From positions 1-9,751 of the forward strand of contig CAJZDJ010000076.1 of assembly GCA_915063485.1 (NCBI GenBank): DNA of 9,751 nucleotides, in the 5' to 3' direction. Below the pieces are notes generated by a model, which saw only the letters and a list, made by a program, of their open reading frames with translations, was not told the origin of the DNA and did no database searches. Below, one piece after another: positions 1 to 6,455 of the stretch (position 1 is the first letter of the stretch; each line of letters begins with the position of its first letter). The stretch comes from an uncultured Actinomyces sp. (GTDB taxonomy: Bacteria; Actinomycetota; Actinomycetes; Actinomycetales; Actinomycetaceae). The position numbers were made by a program, and so were the translations under genes.

Positions 1-26
1 GGGCGGCCCTAGTTGCATTAGTGGCC

Positions 27-40
27 CATCAGGCCTGATG
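27..40. other. Palindrome downstream of clpC
   Basis: CATCAGGCCTGATG is a perfect 14-base palindrome 22 bases past the clpC stop codon. It could form a short 5-bp hairpin with a GGCC loop, but there is no T-rich tract after it on the minus strand, so it is at best a weak terminator. The window edge prevents checking for a further hairpin. Confidence 0.25.
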
Positions 41-61
41 CGTTAGCTTCAGACAGCTTAA

Positions 62-2608
62 TCAGACACCTTCAGCTTCCGATTCGGCGGCTTCAATTTG
101 TGCTTCTTCAGCCTGTTCACCATCTTGGGTCTTAGCCTTGGGTAGGCGGGCGGCGCCCGGAATGGAAGTGAAGGTGAATTCACCTAGCAGGCCTTCACCC
201 TGAGCATCGACCAGAATGTGGCTGCCGCTAGCGATCTCACCGAACAGGATCTTCTCGCTGAGGGCGTCTTCAATGTCACGCTGCACGGCACGGCGCAGCG
301 GGCGAGCCCCAAGCACCGGGTCAAAGCCACGGTCGGCCAGTAGCTCCTTGGCGGCGTCGGTCAGTTCAATAGACAGGTTCTGCTCTACCAGGCGCTTGTC
401 GAGGCGGGCGATCATCAGGTCCACGATCTGGCGCACCTCAGGCTTGCTCAGCTGCGGGAAGACGATCAGGTCATCGACACGGTTGAGGAACTCGGGGCGG
501 AAGTGCTGCTTAAGCTCACGGTTAACGTGGGCCTTCATTTCCTCATAGTCCATGGTGCCACTCTCAGTGGACTGGAAACCGGTGGCTACCGACTTACCAA
601 TGTCCTTAGAGCCCAGGTTGGTGGTCATAATGATCACCGTGTTCTTGAAGTCAACCACGCGCCCCTGGGCGTCAGAGAGGTGTCCGTCTTCAAGGATCTG
701 CAGCAGCGAGTTGAAGATGTCCGGGTGGGCTTTTTCAACCTCATCGAATAGCACCACGGAGAAGGGGCGACGGCGTACCTTTTCGGTCAGCTGGCCGCCT
801 TCGTCATAACCGACATAGCCGGGAGGGGCACCAAACAGGCGCGAGACCGTGTGCTTTTCGGCGAATTCACTCATATCCAGCTGGATTAGTGCGTCTTCGT
901 CGTCGAATAGGAACTCAGCCAGAGCCTTAGCCAGCTCAGTCTTACCCACACCGGTGGGACCGGCGAAGATGAAGGAACCGCCGGGGCGCTTGGGATCCTT
1001 GAGTCCGGCGCGGGTGCGGCGGATGGACTTGCTCAGCGCCTCGATGGCCTTGTTCTGGCCCACGATGCGCTTGTGCAGCTCGGCTTCCATGTTGAGTAGC
1101 TTGGTGGATTCAGCCTCGGTCAGCTTGACCACCGGAATGCCGGTACTCATGGCCAGTACTTCAGCGATCAGGTTTTCATCCACTTCGGCTACCTGGTCTA
1201 GGTCACCGTTCTTCCAGGCCTGCTCTTTGGCGGCACGCTCGCTGCCTAGGCGGCGTTCGTCGTCGCGCAGGGCGGCGGCGCGCTCAAAGTCCTGAGCATC
1301 AATGGCGCTTTCTTTTTCACGCTTAACTTCAGCGATGCGCTCATCAATTTCGCGTAGCTCTGGCGGGGCGGTCATGCGACGGATGCGCAGGCGCGCGCCG
1401 GCCTCGTCAACCAGGTCAATGGCCTTGTCGGGCAGGTAGCGGTCGTTGATGTAGCGGTCGGAGAACTTAACGGCCGCTTCAATGGCCTCATCGGTGATGA
1501 TGACACGGTGGAAGGATTCGTAGCGGTCACGCAGCCCCTTGAGGATCTGAATGGCCTGCTCAATGGTGGGCTGGTCTACCTGTACCGGCTGGAAGCGGCG
1601 CTCTAGGGCGGCGTCCTTCTCGATCTTGCGGTATTCCTCTAGCGTGGTGGCGCCGATGGTCTGTAGCTCACCACGGGCCAGCATGGGCTTGAGGATAGAG
1701 GCCGCGTCGACGGCGCCCTCAGCCGCGCCGGCACTAACTAGGGTGTGGATCTCGTCAATGAACAAGATGATGTCACCGCGCGTACGTACTTCTTTAAGCA
1801 CCTTCTTTAGGCGCTCTTCGAAGTCACCACGGTAACGCGAGCCGGCCACCAGCGAACCCATGTCTAGGGAGTAAAGCTGCTTGTCGCGCAGGGTTTCAGG
1901 AACGTCGCCATGCACGATGGCTTGGCTTAGGCCCTCCACCACGGCGGTTTTACCTACACCGGGCTCACCGATTAGCACCGGGTTGTTCTTGGTGCGGCGC
2001 GAGAGGATCTGCATGACGCGCTCCATTTCCTTGGAGCGGCCAATTACCGGGTCAAGTTTGCCTTCGCGGGCGGCTTGGGTCAGGTTGCGGCCAAATTGGT
2101 CTAGGATGGCGCTTCCCGACGGCGTCCCCTCCTTGAGCGCAGAGGCGCCAGAACCCACGGTCTCTTTGGCGTCATAGCCGCTGAGCAGCTGCATTACCGC
2201 CTGACGCAGGGCTGCCAGGTCGACGTCGAGATTACCCAGAGCCTGAACTGCCACGCCTTCGCCTTCACGCAGCAAACCGAGCAGGATGTGCTCAGTGCCA
2301 ATGTAGTTGTGGCTTAGCTGTAGGGCTTCACGCAGGCTGAGCTCAAGTACTTTCTTGGCGCGTGGGGTGAAGGGGATGTGACCGCTAGGGGCAGACTGGC
2401 CCTCGCCAATAATCTCCACTACCTGGGCACGTGCCTTGTCTAGAGTTACGTCCATTGACTCTAGAGCTTTGGCTGCTACGCCCTCACCTTCGTGGATGAG
2501 GCCCAGTAGCAGGTGCTCTGTGCCAATGTAGTTGTGGTTGAGCGCGCGCGCTTCGTCCTGGGCTAGGACGACGACGCGGCGAGCTCGGTCCGTAAAACGT
2601 TCAAACAT
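62..2608 (-). CDS. clpC: ATP-dependent Clp protease ATPase subunit ClpC
   Basis: AAA+ unfoldase of the Hsp100 family that feeds substrates into the ClpP peptidase in the cytoplasm. The 848 residues match the usual ClpC length. Order seen: two Clp N-domain repeats (about 1-70 and 77-145, each with an NYIGTEH motif), AAA+ domain 1 with Walker A GEPGVGKT (214-221), Walker B ILFIDE (281-286) and an ERRF arginine-finger region (336-339), a UVR/coiled-coil middle domain (about 420-460), and AAA+ domain 2 with Walker A GPTGVGKT (550-557) and Walker B VVLFDE (618-623), then an acidic tail (about 828-848). The ATG start is supported by AAGGAG nine bases upstream. The ClpP-docking tripeptide reads TGF (676-678), where LGF or VGF is usual. 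It is monocistronic as far as can be seen, and no partner clp gene is in the window. Family identification is secure. Confidence 0.98.
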   Translation of the reverse strand: MFERFTDRARRVVVLAQDEARALNHNYIGTEHLLLGLIHEGEGVAAKALESMDVTLDKARAQVVEIIGEGQSAPSGHIPFTPRAKKVLELSLREALQLSHNYIGTEHILLGLLREGEGVAVQALGNLDVDLAALRQAVMQLLSGYDAKETVGSGASALKEGTPSGSAILDQFGRNLTQAAREGKLDPVIGRSKEMERVMQILSRRTKNNPVLIGEPGVGKTAVVEGLSQAIVHGDVPETLRDKQLYSLDMGSLVAGSRYRGDFEERLKKVLKEVRTRGDIILFIDEIHTLVSAGAAEGAVDAASILKPMLARGELQTIGATTLEEYRKIEKDAALERRFQPVQVDQPTIEQAIQILKGLRDRYESFHRVIITDEAIEAAVKFSDRYINDRYLPDKAIDLVDEAGARLRIRRMTAPPELREIDERIAEVKREKESAIDAQDFERAAALRDDERRLGSERAAKEQAWKNGDLDQVAEVDENLIAEVLAMSTGIPVVKLTEAESTKLLNMEAELHKRIVGQNKAIEALSKSIRRTRAGLKDPKRPGGSFIFAGPTGVGKTELAKALAEFLFDDEDALIQLDMSEFAEKHTVSRLFGAPPGYVGYDEGGQLTEKVRRRPFSVVLFDEVEKAHPDIFNSLLQILEDGHLSDAQGRVVDFKNTVIIMTTNLGSKDIGKSVATGFQSTESGTMDYEEMKAHVNRELKQHFRPEFLNRVDDLIVFPQLSKPEVRQIVDLMIARLDKRLVEQNLSIELTDAAKELLADRGFDPVLGARPLRRAVQRDIEDALSEKILFGEIASGSHILVDAQGEGLLGEFTFTSIPGAARLPKAKTQDGEQAEEAQIEAAESEAEGV

Positions 2609-2655
2609 TCGGGGCTGCTCCTTGGCAGGTCCATCGATAACTGTATGGCTTAAGG

Positions 2656-2684
2656 CTATCCCGCTTTCCTATAAAGCGGTCTAG
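2656..2684 (-). promoter_or_regulatory. 29-bp dyad in the clpC promoter region
   Basis: CCGCTTT (2661-2667) and AAAGCGG (2673-2679) form a perfect 7-5-7 inverted repeat, and outer CTA/TAG triplets (2656-2658, 2682-2684) extend the dyad. It covers a possible minus-strand -10 box, TATAGG (2668-2673), about 60 bases upstream of the clpC ATG. That position suits an operator. The CGC to GCG spacing is too long for the ClgR box (CGC-N5-GCG), so the binding protein is unknown. The -10 assignment is tentative because the matching -35 is poor. Confidence 0.4.
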
Positions 2685-2709
2685 TGGTTTCGCACGCGGC
2701 ATATGCAAA

Positions 2710-2730
2710 GTTGAGCCTAGCCGACTCAGG
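2710..2730. promoter_or_regulatory. HAIR-like inverted repeat upstream of clpC (possible HspR site)
   Basis: GTTGAGC-N7-ACTCAGG matches the HspR-associated inverted repeat consensus CTTGAGT-N7-ACTCAAG at 11 of 14 defined positions with exact N7 spacing. HspR is known to repress heat-shock genes in actinobacteria through this site. Here it lies about 100 bases upstream of the clpC start and about 35 to 60 bases upstream of the suggested -10 region. Function is inferred; the imperfect match and the upstream position lower confidence. Confidence 0.4.
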
Positions 2731-2954
2731 TCAGCCAAAACCATTACTCACGCCACGCTTTATTTGGATTCCAAGTAATCCGATCGAGTATTTCATACGA
2801 TGTCCCGAAATCTTGGCGCCTCAAAGAAGGCGCCCTAAAAACTGGGAGGACCGCCCCCACTGGAAGGGCAAGCAAGCGCCACGGAAGGGCAAGCGGGCCG
2901 GAGCTAAGCCTTCCCCCATAGGTGCATGACGCATACTTTGCCGCGCGATTCCAT
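2731..2954 (+). other. Intergenic stretch with possible small basic protein or RNA
   Basis: A plus-strand reading frame ends with TGA at 2927-2929, 26 bases before a strong terminator. Its last 30 or so codons encode a Lys/Arg/Trp-rich tail with a seven-residue repeat (WKGKQAP then RKGKRAG), made by a 12-base DNA repeat GGAAGGGCAAGC at 2862-2873 and 2883-2894. The only in-frame starts I found are a GTG at 2684 and a TTG at 2711, both within the clpC control region and without a Shine-Dalgarno. A GGCGCC-8-GGCGCC hairpin lies at 2815-2834. This could be a remnant gene end, an RNA gene, or non-coding. I recognise no family. Confidence 0.2.
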
Positions 2955-2991
2955 AAAAAACCTCAATTCCCTAGGGAATTAGGATTTTTTT
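2955..2991. terminator. Bidirectional intrinsic terminator
   Basis: The perfect 16-base palindrome AATTCCCTAGGGAATT (2965-2980) is extended by CCT/AGG arms past one unpaired base on each side. It has A6 on the left (2955-2960) and T7 on the right (2985-2991), so it reads as stem plus U-tract on both strands. In the plus direction it would end a transcript from the 2684-2929 region. In the minus direction no gene clearly needs it, although it would shield the clpC control region from incoming transcription. Confidence 0.7.
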
Positions 2992-3042
2992 AGCTAAATA
3001 TAGCAGGTCACTTCTGTCAAGTAGTGAATACTTATTTTCTCT

Positions 3043-3070
3043 ATGAAAAATAGCACATTTAGACTACAAT
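3043..3070 (+). promoter_or_regulatory. Probable sigma-70-type promoter of the small membrane protein
   Basis: TACAAT (3065-3070) is a 5 of 6 match to the -10 consensus, with ATGAAA (3043-3048) as a 4 of 6 match to -35 at a 16-base spacing. The upstream 60 or so bases are notably AT-rich compared with the rest of the window and could act as an UP element. The predicted leader is about 50 bases. Confidence 0.55.
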
Positions 3071-3126
3071 ATTTGTACGCGCTTAGTAACTGTTCAGGTT
3101 CCGCGCTCTAACTGGAGGTATAAAAC

Positions 3127-3429
3127 ATGCGCATCGTCAAGCAAACGCTTGCAGCCCACAACCGTGTTTCTGACGGCCAACTTGTAAGCGCCCTGCTGGC
3201 TTTAGGTTGCGCCGGAGCAACGTGGCTCATTTCCCCCTCAATGCCCCTGTGGGCAGCCTCAGTCAGCTTCGTGCTGTTCTTCATCTGGCTGGCCACCATC
3301 GACCGAATCACCGGGATTTTGGAGCCGGCCACCGGGCCCGGCACGTTTAAGTCCACTGCATCTAACAAGCACGGCGCACTGCTATTAGCGGCGCTAATTG
3401 CCATCACGGTGATCGCAGCCTGCCTATAA
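3127..3429 (+). CDS. Small hydrophobic membrane protein, unknown function
   Basis: A 100-residue protein I do not recognise. It has three likely membrane segments (about 19-36, 41-58 and 83-100), a short charged N-terminus (MRIVKQTLAAHNR) and a loop at 59-82 between segments two and three. The ending AACL has no following charged tail. The ATG has a strong GGAGG Shine-Dalgarno eight bases upstream and a good promoter, so translation is well supported. It is a single-gene unit facing away from clpC and towards dtd. The stop codon lies in the loop of a hairpin at 3416-3437. There is no visible motif or neighbour to suggest a role. Confidence 0.8.
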   Translation: MRIVKQTLAAHNRVSDGQLVSALLALGCAGATWLISPSMPLWAASVSFVLFFIWLATIDRITGILEPATGPGTFKSTASNKHGALLLAALIAITVIAACL

Positions 3430-3437
3430 GCAGGCTG
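3416..3437 (+). terminator. Hairpin with the stop codon in its loop
   Basis: CAGCCTGC and GCAGGCTG form a perfect 8-bp stem with loop CTATAA, which contains the TAA stop of the small membrane protein. There is no U-tract, so it may be an RNA-stabilising 3' end or a weak terminator acting with the longer hairpin about 50 bases downstream. Confidence 0.4.
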
Positions 3438-3485
3438 GGCGGCGCACCCAAGTGGCCGTAGGCCCATCATTGGCGCCACTATGCA

Positions 3486-3512
3486 AGGGAGCCTGGCAGT
3501 GCCAGGCTCCCT
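3486..3512. terminator. 13-bp hairpin between convergent genes
   Basis: AGGGAGCCTGGCA (3486-3498) and TGCCAGGCTCCCT (3500-3512) are perfect reverse complements around a single G. In practice this gives a stem of about 11-12 bp with a tiny loop. It lies between the plus-strand small membrane protein and minus-strand dtd. The tail CTCTAGTTTG on the plus strand is only weakly U-rich, so it fits the U-poor terminators common in actinobacteria and could serve either strand. Confidence 0.55.
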
Positions 3513-3560
3513 CTAGTTTGCAGATCTTAAGTCACTTAAGCCCATCCGGGGCCACTATGC

Positions 3561-3592
3561 CGCTGGGCCGCCATACCGCCATGCCGCTATAA
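3561..3592. repeat. Four degenerate 8-base tandem units beyond dtd
   Basis: CGCTGGGC, CGCCATAC, CGCCATGC and CGCTATAA lie head to tail, all beginning CGC(C/T). They sit 20 to 51 bases past the dtd stop codon. A related GCCACTATGC decamer occurs just before them (3551-3560) and again at 3475-3484. No function is evident. Confidence 0.45.
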
Positions 3593-3611
3593 GGCAAAGC
3601 GCAAACCTCGC

Positions 3612-4037
3612 TTAGGCCTCAAGCTCAATAGTGACCGGCCCATCGGCCTGCATATCAATCACCATGTGGGCCCCAAACTGGCCCGTGGCCACCTCAAGCC
3701 CCCGCGAGCGCAGATCCTCAACCACAGCCTGCACCAGCGGCTCGGCCACATCCGCCCCGGCCGCCTGGTTCCAGCTGGGCCGGCGTCCCTTGCGGGTGTC
3801 GGCGTAAAGGGTGAATTGGGAGACCACCAGCACTGGCGCGGCAGCGTCGGTTACCGATAGCTCCCCTTCGAGCAGCCGCAAGTCCGCGATTTTACGGGCA
3901 ATTAAGGCCACCTGGGCGGCGCCGTCGTCGTGAGTAGCCCCCACTAAAACCAGCAGGCCCGGGCGGTCAATAGCGCCCACTACCTGGCCGTCAACACTAA
4001 CTGCGGCGCGATTAACGCGCTGGATAACCGCCCGCAT
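3612..4037 (-). CDS. dtd: D-aminoacyl-tRNA deacylase
   Basis: Hydrolyses D-amino acids (and misattached glycine) from tRNA, a chiral proofreading step in the cytoplasm. The 141 residues are the usual DTD length. Seen: the N-terminal MRAVIQRV strand, the signature SQFTLYAD (73-80, with the Thr that contributes to the active site), and the Gly-cisPro motif DGPVT (132-136). The family motif is normally NxGPVT; here the Asn is Ala131 (QADGPVT). Its ATG overlaps the TGA of the DUF2516 gene by one base (TGATG), so translation is probably coupled to it. A short AAGCG/CGCTT hairpin (3597-3613) overlaps the stop codon, and no U-tract follows. Identification is secure. Confidence 0.95.
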   Translation of the reverse strand: MRAVIQRVNRAAVSVDGQVVGAIDRPGLLVLVGATHDDGAAQVALIARKIADLRLLEGELSVTDAAAPVLVVSQFTLYADTRKGRRPSWNQAAGADVAEPLVQAVVEDLRSRGLEVATGQFGAHMVIDMQADGPVTIELEA

Positions 4038-4402
4038 CAGCTACGCCACTTGTTGCGGTCGCCTTCGTCAATGACGCGCAGCTTAGAGCGCACCCGGGCC
4101 GGGGAGAGTGCCACCAACTGGGGACGCACCCCCACCAGGTACACTGCCGAGGCAGACACTGCGATCATTCCAAAGAAGGAGTACCAGCCCAAGACCACGC
4201 AGGCCAGGGCCGCGCCAACATGGACCCCAATCCAGGCGGACTTGCTCAGGCGCGAGGCAGCCGGGAATAGGTTAGCCGGACGTACCAGGGTGTCTAGCAG
4301 CGCCCAGACAATAATCAAAAACGCGCTGACAGCCAAGGCGATATTGACTACGGCCACAAATTGGCCTAGATAAAAGGCCACATACGCCAGGATTTCGCTC
4401 AT
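4037..4402 (-). CDS. DUF2516 family membrane protein
   Basis: A 121-residue protein with hydrophobic segments at about 8-36 and 57-92, the first long enough for a bent or extended helix, and a basic C-terminal tail (PARVRSKLRV, ending DEGDRNKWRS). It resembles the actinobacterial DUF2516 family, whose function is unknown, and is slightly long for that family. The ATG has GTGAGGT about five bases upstream. It overlaps dtd by one base, and 56 bases separate it from ygfZ, so it may be read from the ygfZ transcript. The overlap suggests stable co-expression with dtd but does not show a shared function. Confidence 0.8.
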   Translation of the reverse strand: MSEILAYVAFYLGQFVAVVNIALAVSAFLIIVWALLDTLVRPANLFPAASRLSKSAWIGVHVGAALACVVLGWYSFFGMIAVSASAVYLVGVRPQLVALSPARVRSKLRVIDEGDRNKWRS

Positions 4403-4458
4403 ACATACCTCACTTAAGTTCTTGACTGAGTTTAACGGCTAAGCTGCGTTTTCTGGGG

Positions 4459-5694
4459 CTAGCCATGCTCAGGGCGCAGCCGCTTTAAACCCAGACCCGG
4501 ACGCTGGCTGGGGGAGGCTTCAGCCTTACCTGCGGGATCAACCAGTAGCTCTTGGCTAGCGCTTTCATAGCCGGCTTCCAGATCTACCGCCAGCTCGGCT
4601 TGTGCGGGCACGCCTCGACGCACTAGGGCCAGGGCGATATTGCCCAGCTCCCAGTGGCGCGCCACGCTGGTGATCGCACCCACCACCTTGCCGGCAGGGT
4701 TGTCGCCAACGGGCAGATATACGCGCGCACCTACCTCAGGTAGCTGCCCCTGCCAGCCGGCTAGTTGCAGCTGCACTAGGCGACGCGGGGGCCGACCCAG
4801 GTTGACCGTGCGGGCGATGGTTTCTTGGCCCGGGTAGCAGCCTTTGTTTAGGTGCACGCCGGTGCGTAACCAATCTAGCTCGTTGGGGATGGCGCGGGCG
4901 TCCACTTCGCGCGCCCAGCGTGGCAGCCCGGCCTCAATGCGTAGCGCCTCCCAGGCCAGCTCCCCCACTTGGGTTAAGTCTCCGGCTTGGCCAGGTTCTT
5001 GGCCCGACGCCGCCGCTTGGCTTGGGCCTGGCGCTTGCTGCGCTGCCTCTTGGCTCGACACCGCCGCTGAGCCCGACGCCGCCGCCTGGCTTGGGACTGC
5101 CTCTTGGCCCAGAGCCGCCTGCCCAGCTTCGCGGGCCACTACTACCCCGCCGGCGCGGTAGTTGGCGCCAGGGTGGCGCGTGCCGGTGAAGTAGGTGCTG
5201 CCACCGGGGGTGATTCCCGGCCAGGGGTCACTCCAGGTGGTTACTAGGTTTTCGACGACGCCGGCCAGCTTTTGCACCCCGTCACCGATAGCCCCAGCTA
5301 CCTGCAGATCTGGACGCACCTGGGCCTGCACGCGCAGCATGAAGCGGCGCGAGTTAAGCAACTGGGCTAACCCCTCACCGCAGCCGGCATCCACCAGCAG
5401 CAGCACGCTTTGCTCGCTCGGGGCTAATTGCTCAGCCGGGGCCGGCACCAAGCCGGACACAGCCAAAGCCGCGTAGAGGATATGGCCGTTAGCGTCCAGG
5501 AACAGCACCTGGCGGGAGCTGCCATCATTTTCCAGGTCGGTTAGTACTTGGCTGGAGACGGTGGTCAGGTAGCTGAGCCGGTCAGCGCCGCTTACCTCAA
5601 CGACGTCGCGGCTAAGCCACGTCCATGCCTGCCCCTGGGCCAGTAGCGCCTGCTCACGCAGGGGGTTACCAAAGTGTTCGGGTGCAAAAGCCAT
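4459..5694 (-). CDS. ygfZ: YgfZ/GcvT family folate-binding Fe-S helper protein
   Basis: Member of the YgfZ family (related to aminomethyltransferase GcvT), known to use tetrahydrofolate to support assembly or repair of iron-sulfur enzymes. The diagnostic motif KGCYPGQE with its Cys is at 284-291. Also seen are the N-terminal domain (DRLSYLTTVSSQVLTDL at about 38-54, LDANGHI at 66-72) and AWEALRIEAGLPRW (247-260). At 411 residues it is longer than I recall as usual, because residues about 189-240 are a Q/A/S/G/P-rich low-complexity insert with SQAAASG at 202-208 and 225-231. No Shine-Dalgarno is visible. The start lies 11 bases after the nitrobindin-like stop codon, which fits coupled translation from an operon. 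Confidence 0.93.
   Translation of the reverse strand: MAFAPEHFGNPLREQALLAQGQAWTWLSRDVVEVSGADRLSYLTTVSSQVLTDLENDGSSRQVLFLDANGHILYAALAVSGLVPAPAEQLAPSEQSVLLLVDAGCGEGLAQLLNSRRFMLRVQAQVRPDLQVAGAIGDGVQKLAGVVENLVTTWSDPWPGITPGGSTYFTGTRHPGANYRAGGVVVAREAGQAALGQEAVPSQAAASGSAAVSSQEAAQQAPGPSQAAASGQEPGQAGDLTQVGELAWEALRIEAGLPRWAREVDARAIPNELDWLRTGVHLNKGCYPGQETIARTVNLGRPPRRLVQLQLAGWQGQLPEVGARVYLPVGDNPAGKVVGAITSVARHWELGNIALALVRRGVPAQAELAVDLEAGYESASQELLVDPAGKAEASPSQRPGLGLKRLRPEHG
5002..5095. repeat. In-frame repeats encoding the ygfZ low-complexity insert
   Basis: Two 25-base copies, at 5002-5026 and 5071-5095, differ at one base and are 69 bases (23 codons) apart. A partial third relative begins near 5054. 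They encode the repeated SQAAASG-type segments in the YgfZ insert. Because the spacing is a multiple of three, repeat slippage would change length without breaking the frame. Confidence 0.7.
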
Positions 5695-5705
5695 AGCTGT
5701 TTAAG

Positions 5706-6377
5706 CTACTTCGCGCTGGGCTCGTCAGCGCGCTCGCCTAGGGCAGCACCCATTTCAGGCTCTTGCTGAGCCTCGTCTTCAACGCGGCTAAGGCGGCCAG
5801 AGGCATAGGTTTTGAGCTCTTTACGGCCAAAAGCATCCATGTCCTGGGTCCACATCAGCTCAGAGTTAACCAGGCCGTACATGCGGGTCATGCGTTCTAG
5901 CTCAGCGGAGAACTTGCTGCGCTGCACGCTGGTGGTAGCTAGCTCAATGCGCGGGCCCTGCACGGCGCCTTCCCATACGGCGGCGTGACCAGCCGGATCA
6001 GCACTGATGATTTCCAGGTTGGTGATGGGAGTTACCGGGCCGGAGGCAGATTCAGGAGCTTCAGGCTTGTACTGGCCCACCGGACGCCAGTAAGAGGTTT
6101 CAGTGGACCACACCTGGGCGGGGGTGATCTTGCTGGCACCTTCAGCGCCGCTCATTTCAAAGTCGAGGTTCTCACTCTTGGTGGAGTCAACGGTCCAGAT
6201 AGTGATGGTCTGCTTCAAGTAGGGACCGCCGTCGTGCTCGAAGCTCATCTCCTGATATACCGCCTGCTCGGGAACATCCTCGCCGTAGGTAAGAATGCCG
6301 TAGCCACGCCATTTACCTAGCAGCCAGGCTAGGGGGTAAAGATCGGGAGAAATATCGTCAGGAAAAGTAAAAGCCAC
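5706..6377 (-). CDS. Nitrobindin-like beta-barrel protein (FABP/DUF1794 family) lacking heme His
   Basis: A 223-residue protein of the fatty-acid-binding-like fold that includes nitrobindins, which are heme proteins proposed to isomerise peroxynitrite. Seen: family motif GKWRGYG (21-27), strands rich in W/Y, and the C-terminal core MWTQDMDAFG (175-184). Where nitrobindins carry the heme-ligating His in an H-A-S-x-x-L context, this protein has Tyr191 (YASGRL, 191-196). It therefore belongs with the ferric-nitrobindin-like members that lack the ligand, such as Rv0813c-type proteins. An acidic tail (about 200-223) and a loop insertion near 62-88 are extra. It starts at GTG with no Shine-Dalgarno, and the promoter places the first transcribed base at that GTG. 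Ligand unknown. Confidence 0.88.
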   Translation of the reverse strand: MAFTFPDDISPDLYPLAWLLGKWRGYGILTYGEDVPEQAVYQEMSFEHDGGPYLKQTITIWTVDSTKSENLDFEMSGAEGASKITPAQVWSTETSYWRPVGQYKPEAPESASGPVTPITNLEIISADPAGHAAVWEGAVQGPRIELATTSVQRSKFSAELERMTRMYGLVNSELMWTQDMDAFGRKELKTYASGRLSRVEDEAQQEPEMGAALGERADEPSAK

Positions 6378-6383
6378 GTGGCC

Positions 6384-6413
6384 AGTGTACGCGTCAGCCA
6401 GCTAGCTGGTCAC
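6384..6413 (-). promoter_or_regulatory. Promoter predicting a leaderless nitrobindin-like mRNA
   Basis: On the minus strand, GTGACC (6408-6413, 4 of 6 to -35) and TACACT (6384-6389, TANNNT) are 18 bases apart. Exactly six bases (6378-6383) separate the -10 from the GTG start at 6377, so transcription would begin on the start codon. The absence of any Shine-Dalgarno fits. The -35 box lies inside a diverged copy of the neighbouring gene's 3'-end repeat. Confidence 0.5.
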
Positions 6414-6455
6414 GAAAGTTAGCCAGCCACGAAAGAAAGTCAGCCAGCCACGAAA
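6394..6455. repeat. Tandem copies of the membrane-protein gene's 3' end
   Basis: Three units related to CTTTCGTGGCTGGCTGA (minus strand) lie in a row: 6440-6455 is the real gene end with its stop, a second at about 6420-6436 reads TTTCGTGGCTGGCTAA, and a third at about 6394-6419 is interrupted by the palindrome CCAGCTAGCTGG (6398-6409). The copies duplicate the last codons (FVAG) and the stop codon region. Confidence 0.65.

Noticed and set aside
849..2177. Several plus-strand frames inside clpC
   Set aside because: They are antisense to a complete, conserved clpC, are Ser/Arg-rich shadow translations, and lack ribosome sites.
2661..2700. ClgR box upstream of clpC
   Set aside because: The CGC-N5-GCG core is not present; the 2661-2679 dyad has 11 bases between CGC and GCG, and CGCACGCG near 2691 has only two.
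2815..2929. Known actinobacterial small RNA (6C RNA, SRP RNA or tmRNA) in the clpC upstream gap
   Set aside because: C-rich runs near 2852 and 2912 have only five C bases and no pair of matching stems, and no SRP GGAAGGNAGC core or tmRNA ends were found.
3015..3020. Perfect TTGACA on the minus strand
   Set aside because: No -10 box lies at 16-18 bases, and any transcript would run at once into the bidirectional terminator at 2955-2991.
3108..3479. 123-codon minus-strand frame opposite the small membrane protein
   Set aside because: It lies antisense to the plus-strand gene that has a strong ribosome site and promoter, has no Shine-Dalgarno of its own that I can see, and its translation looks like an antisense shadow.
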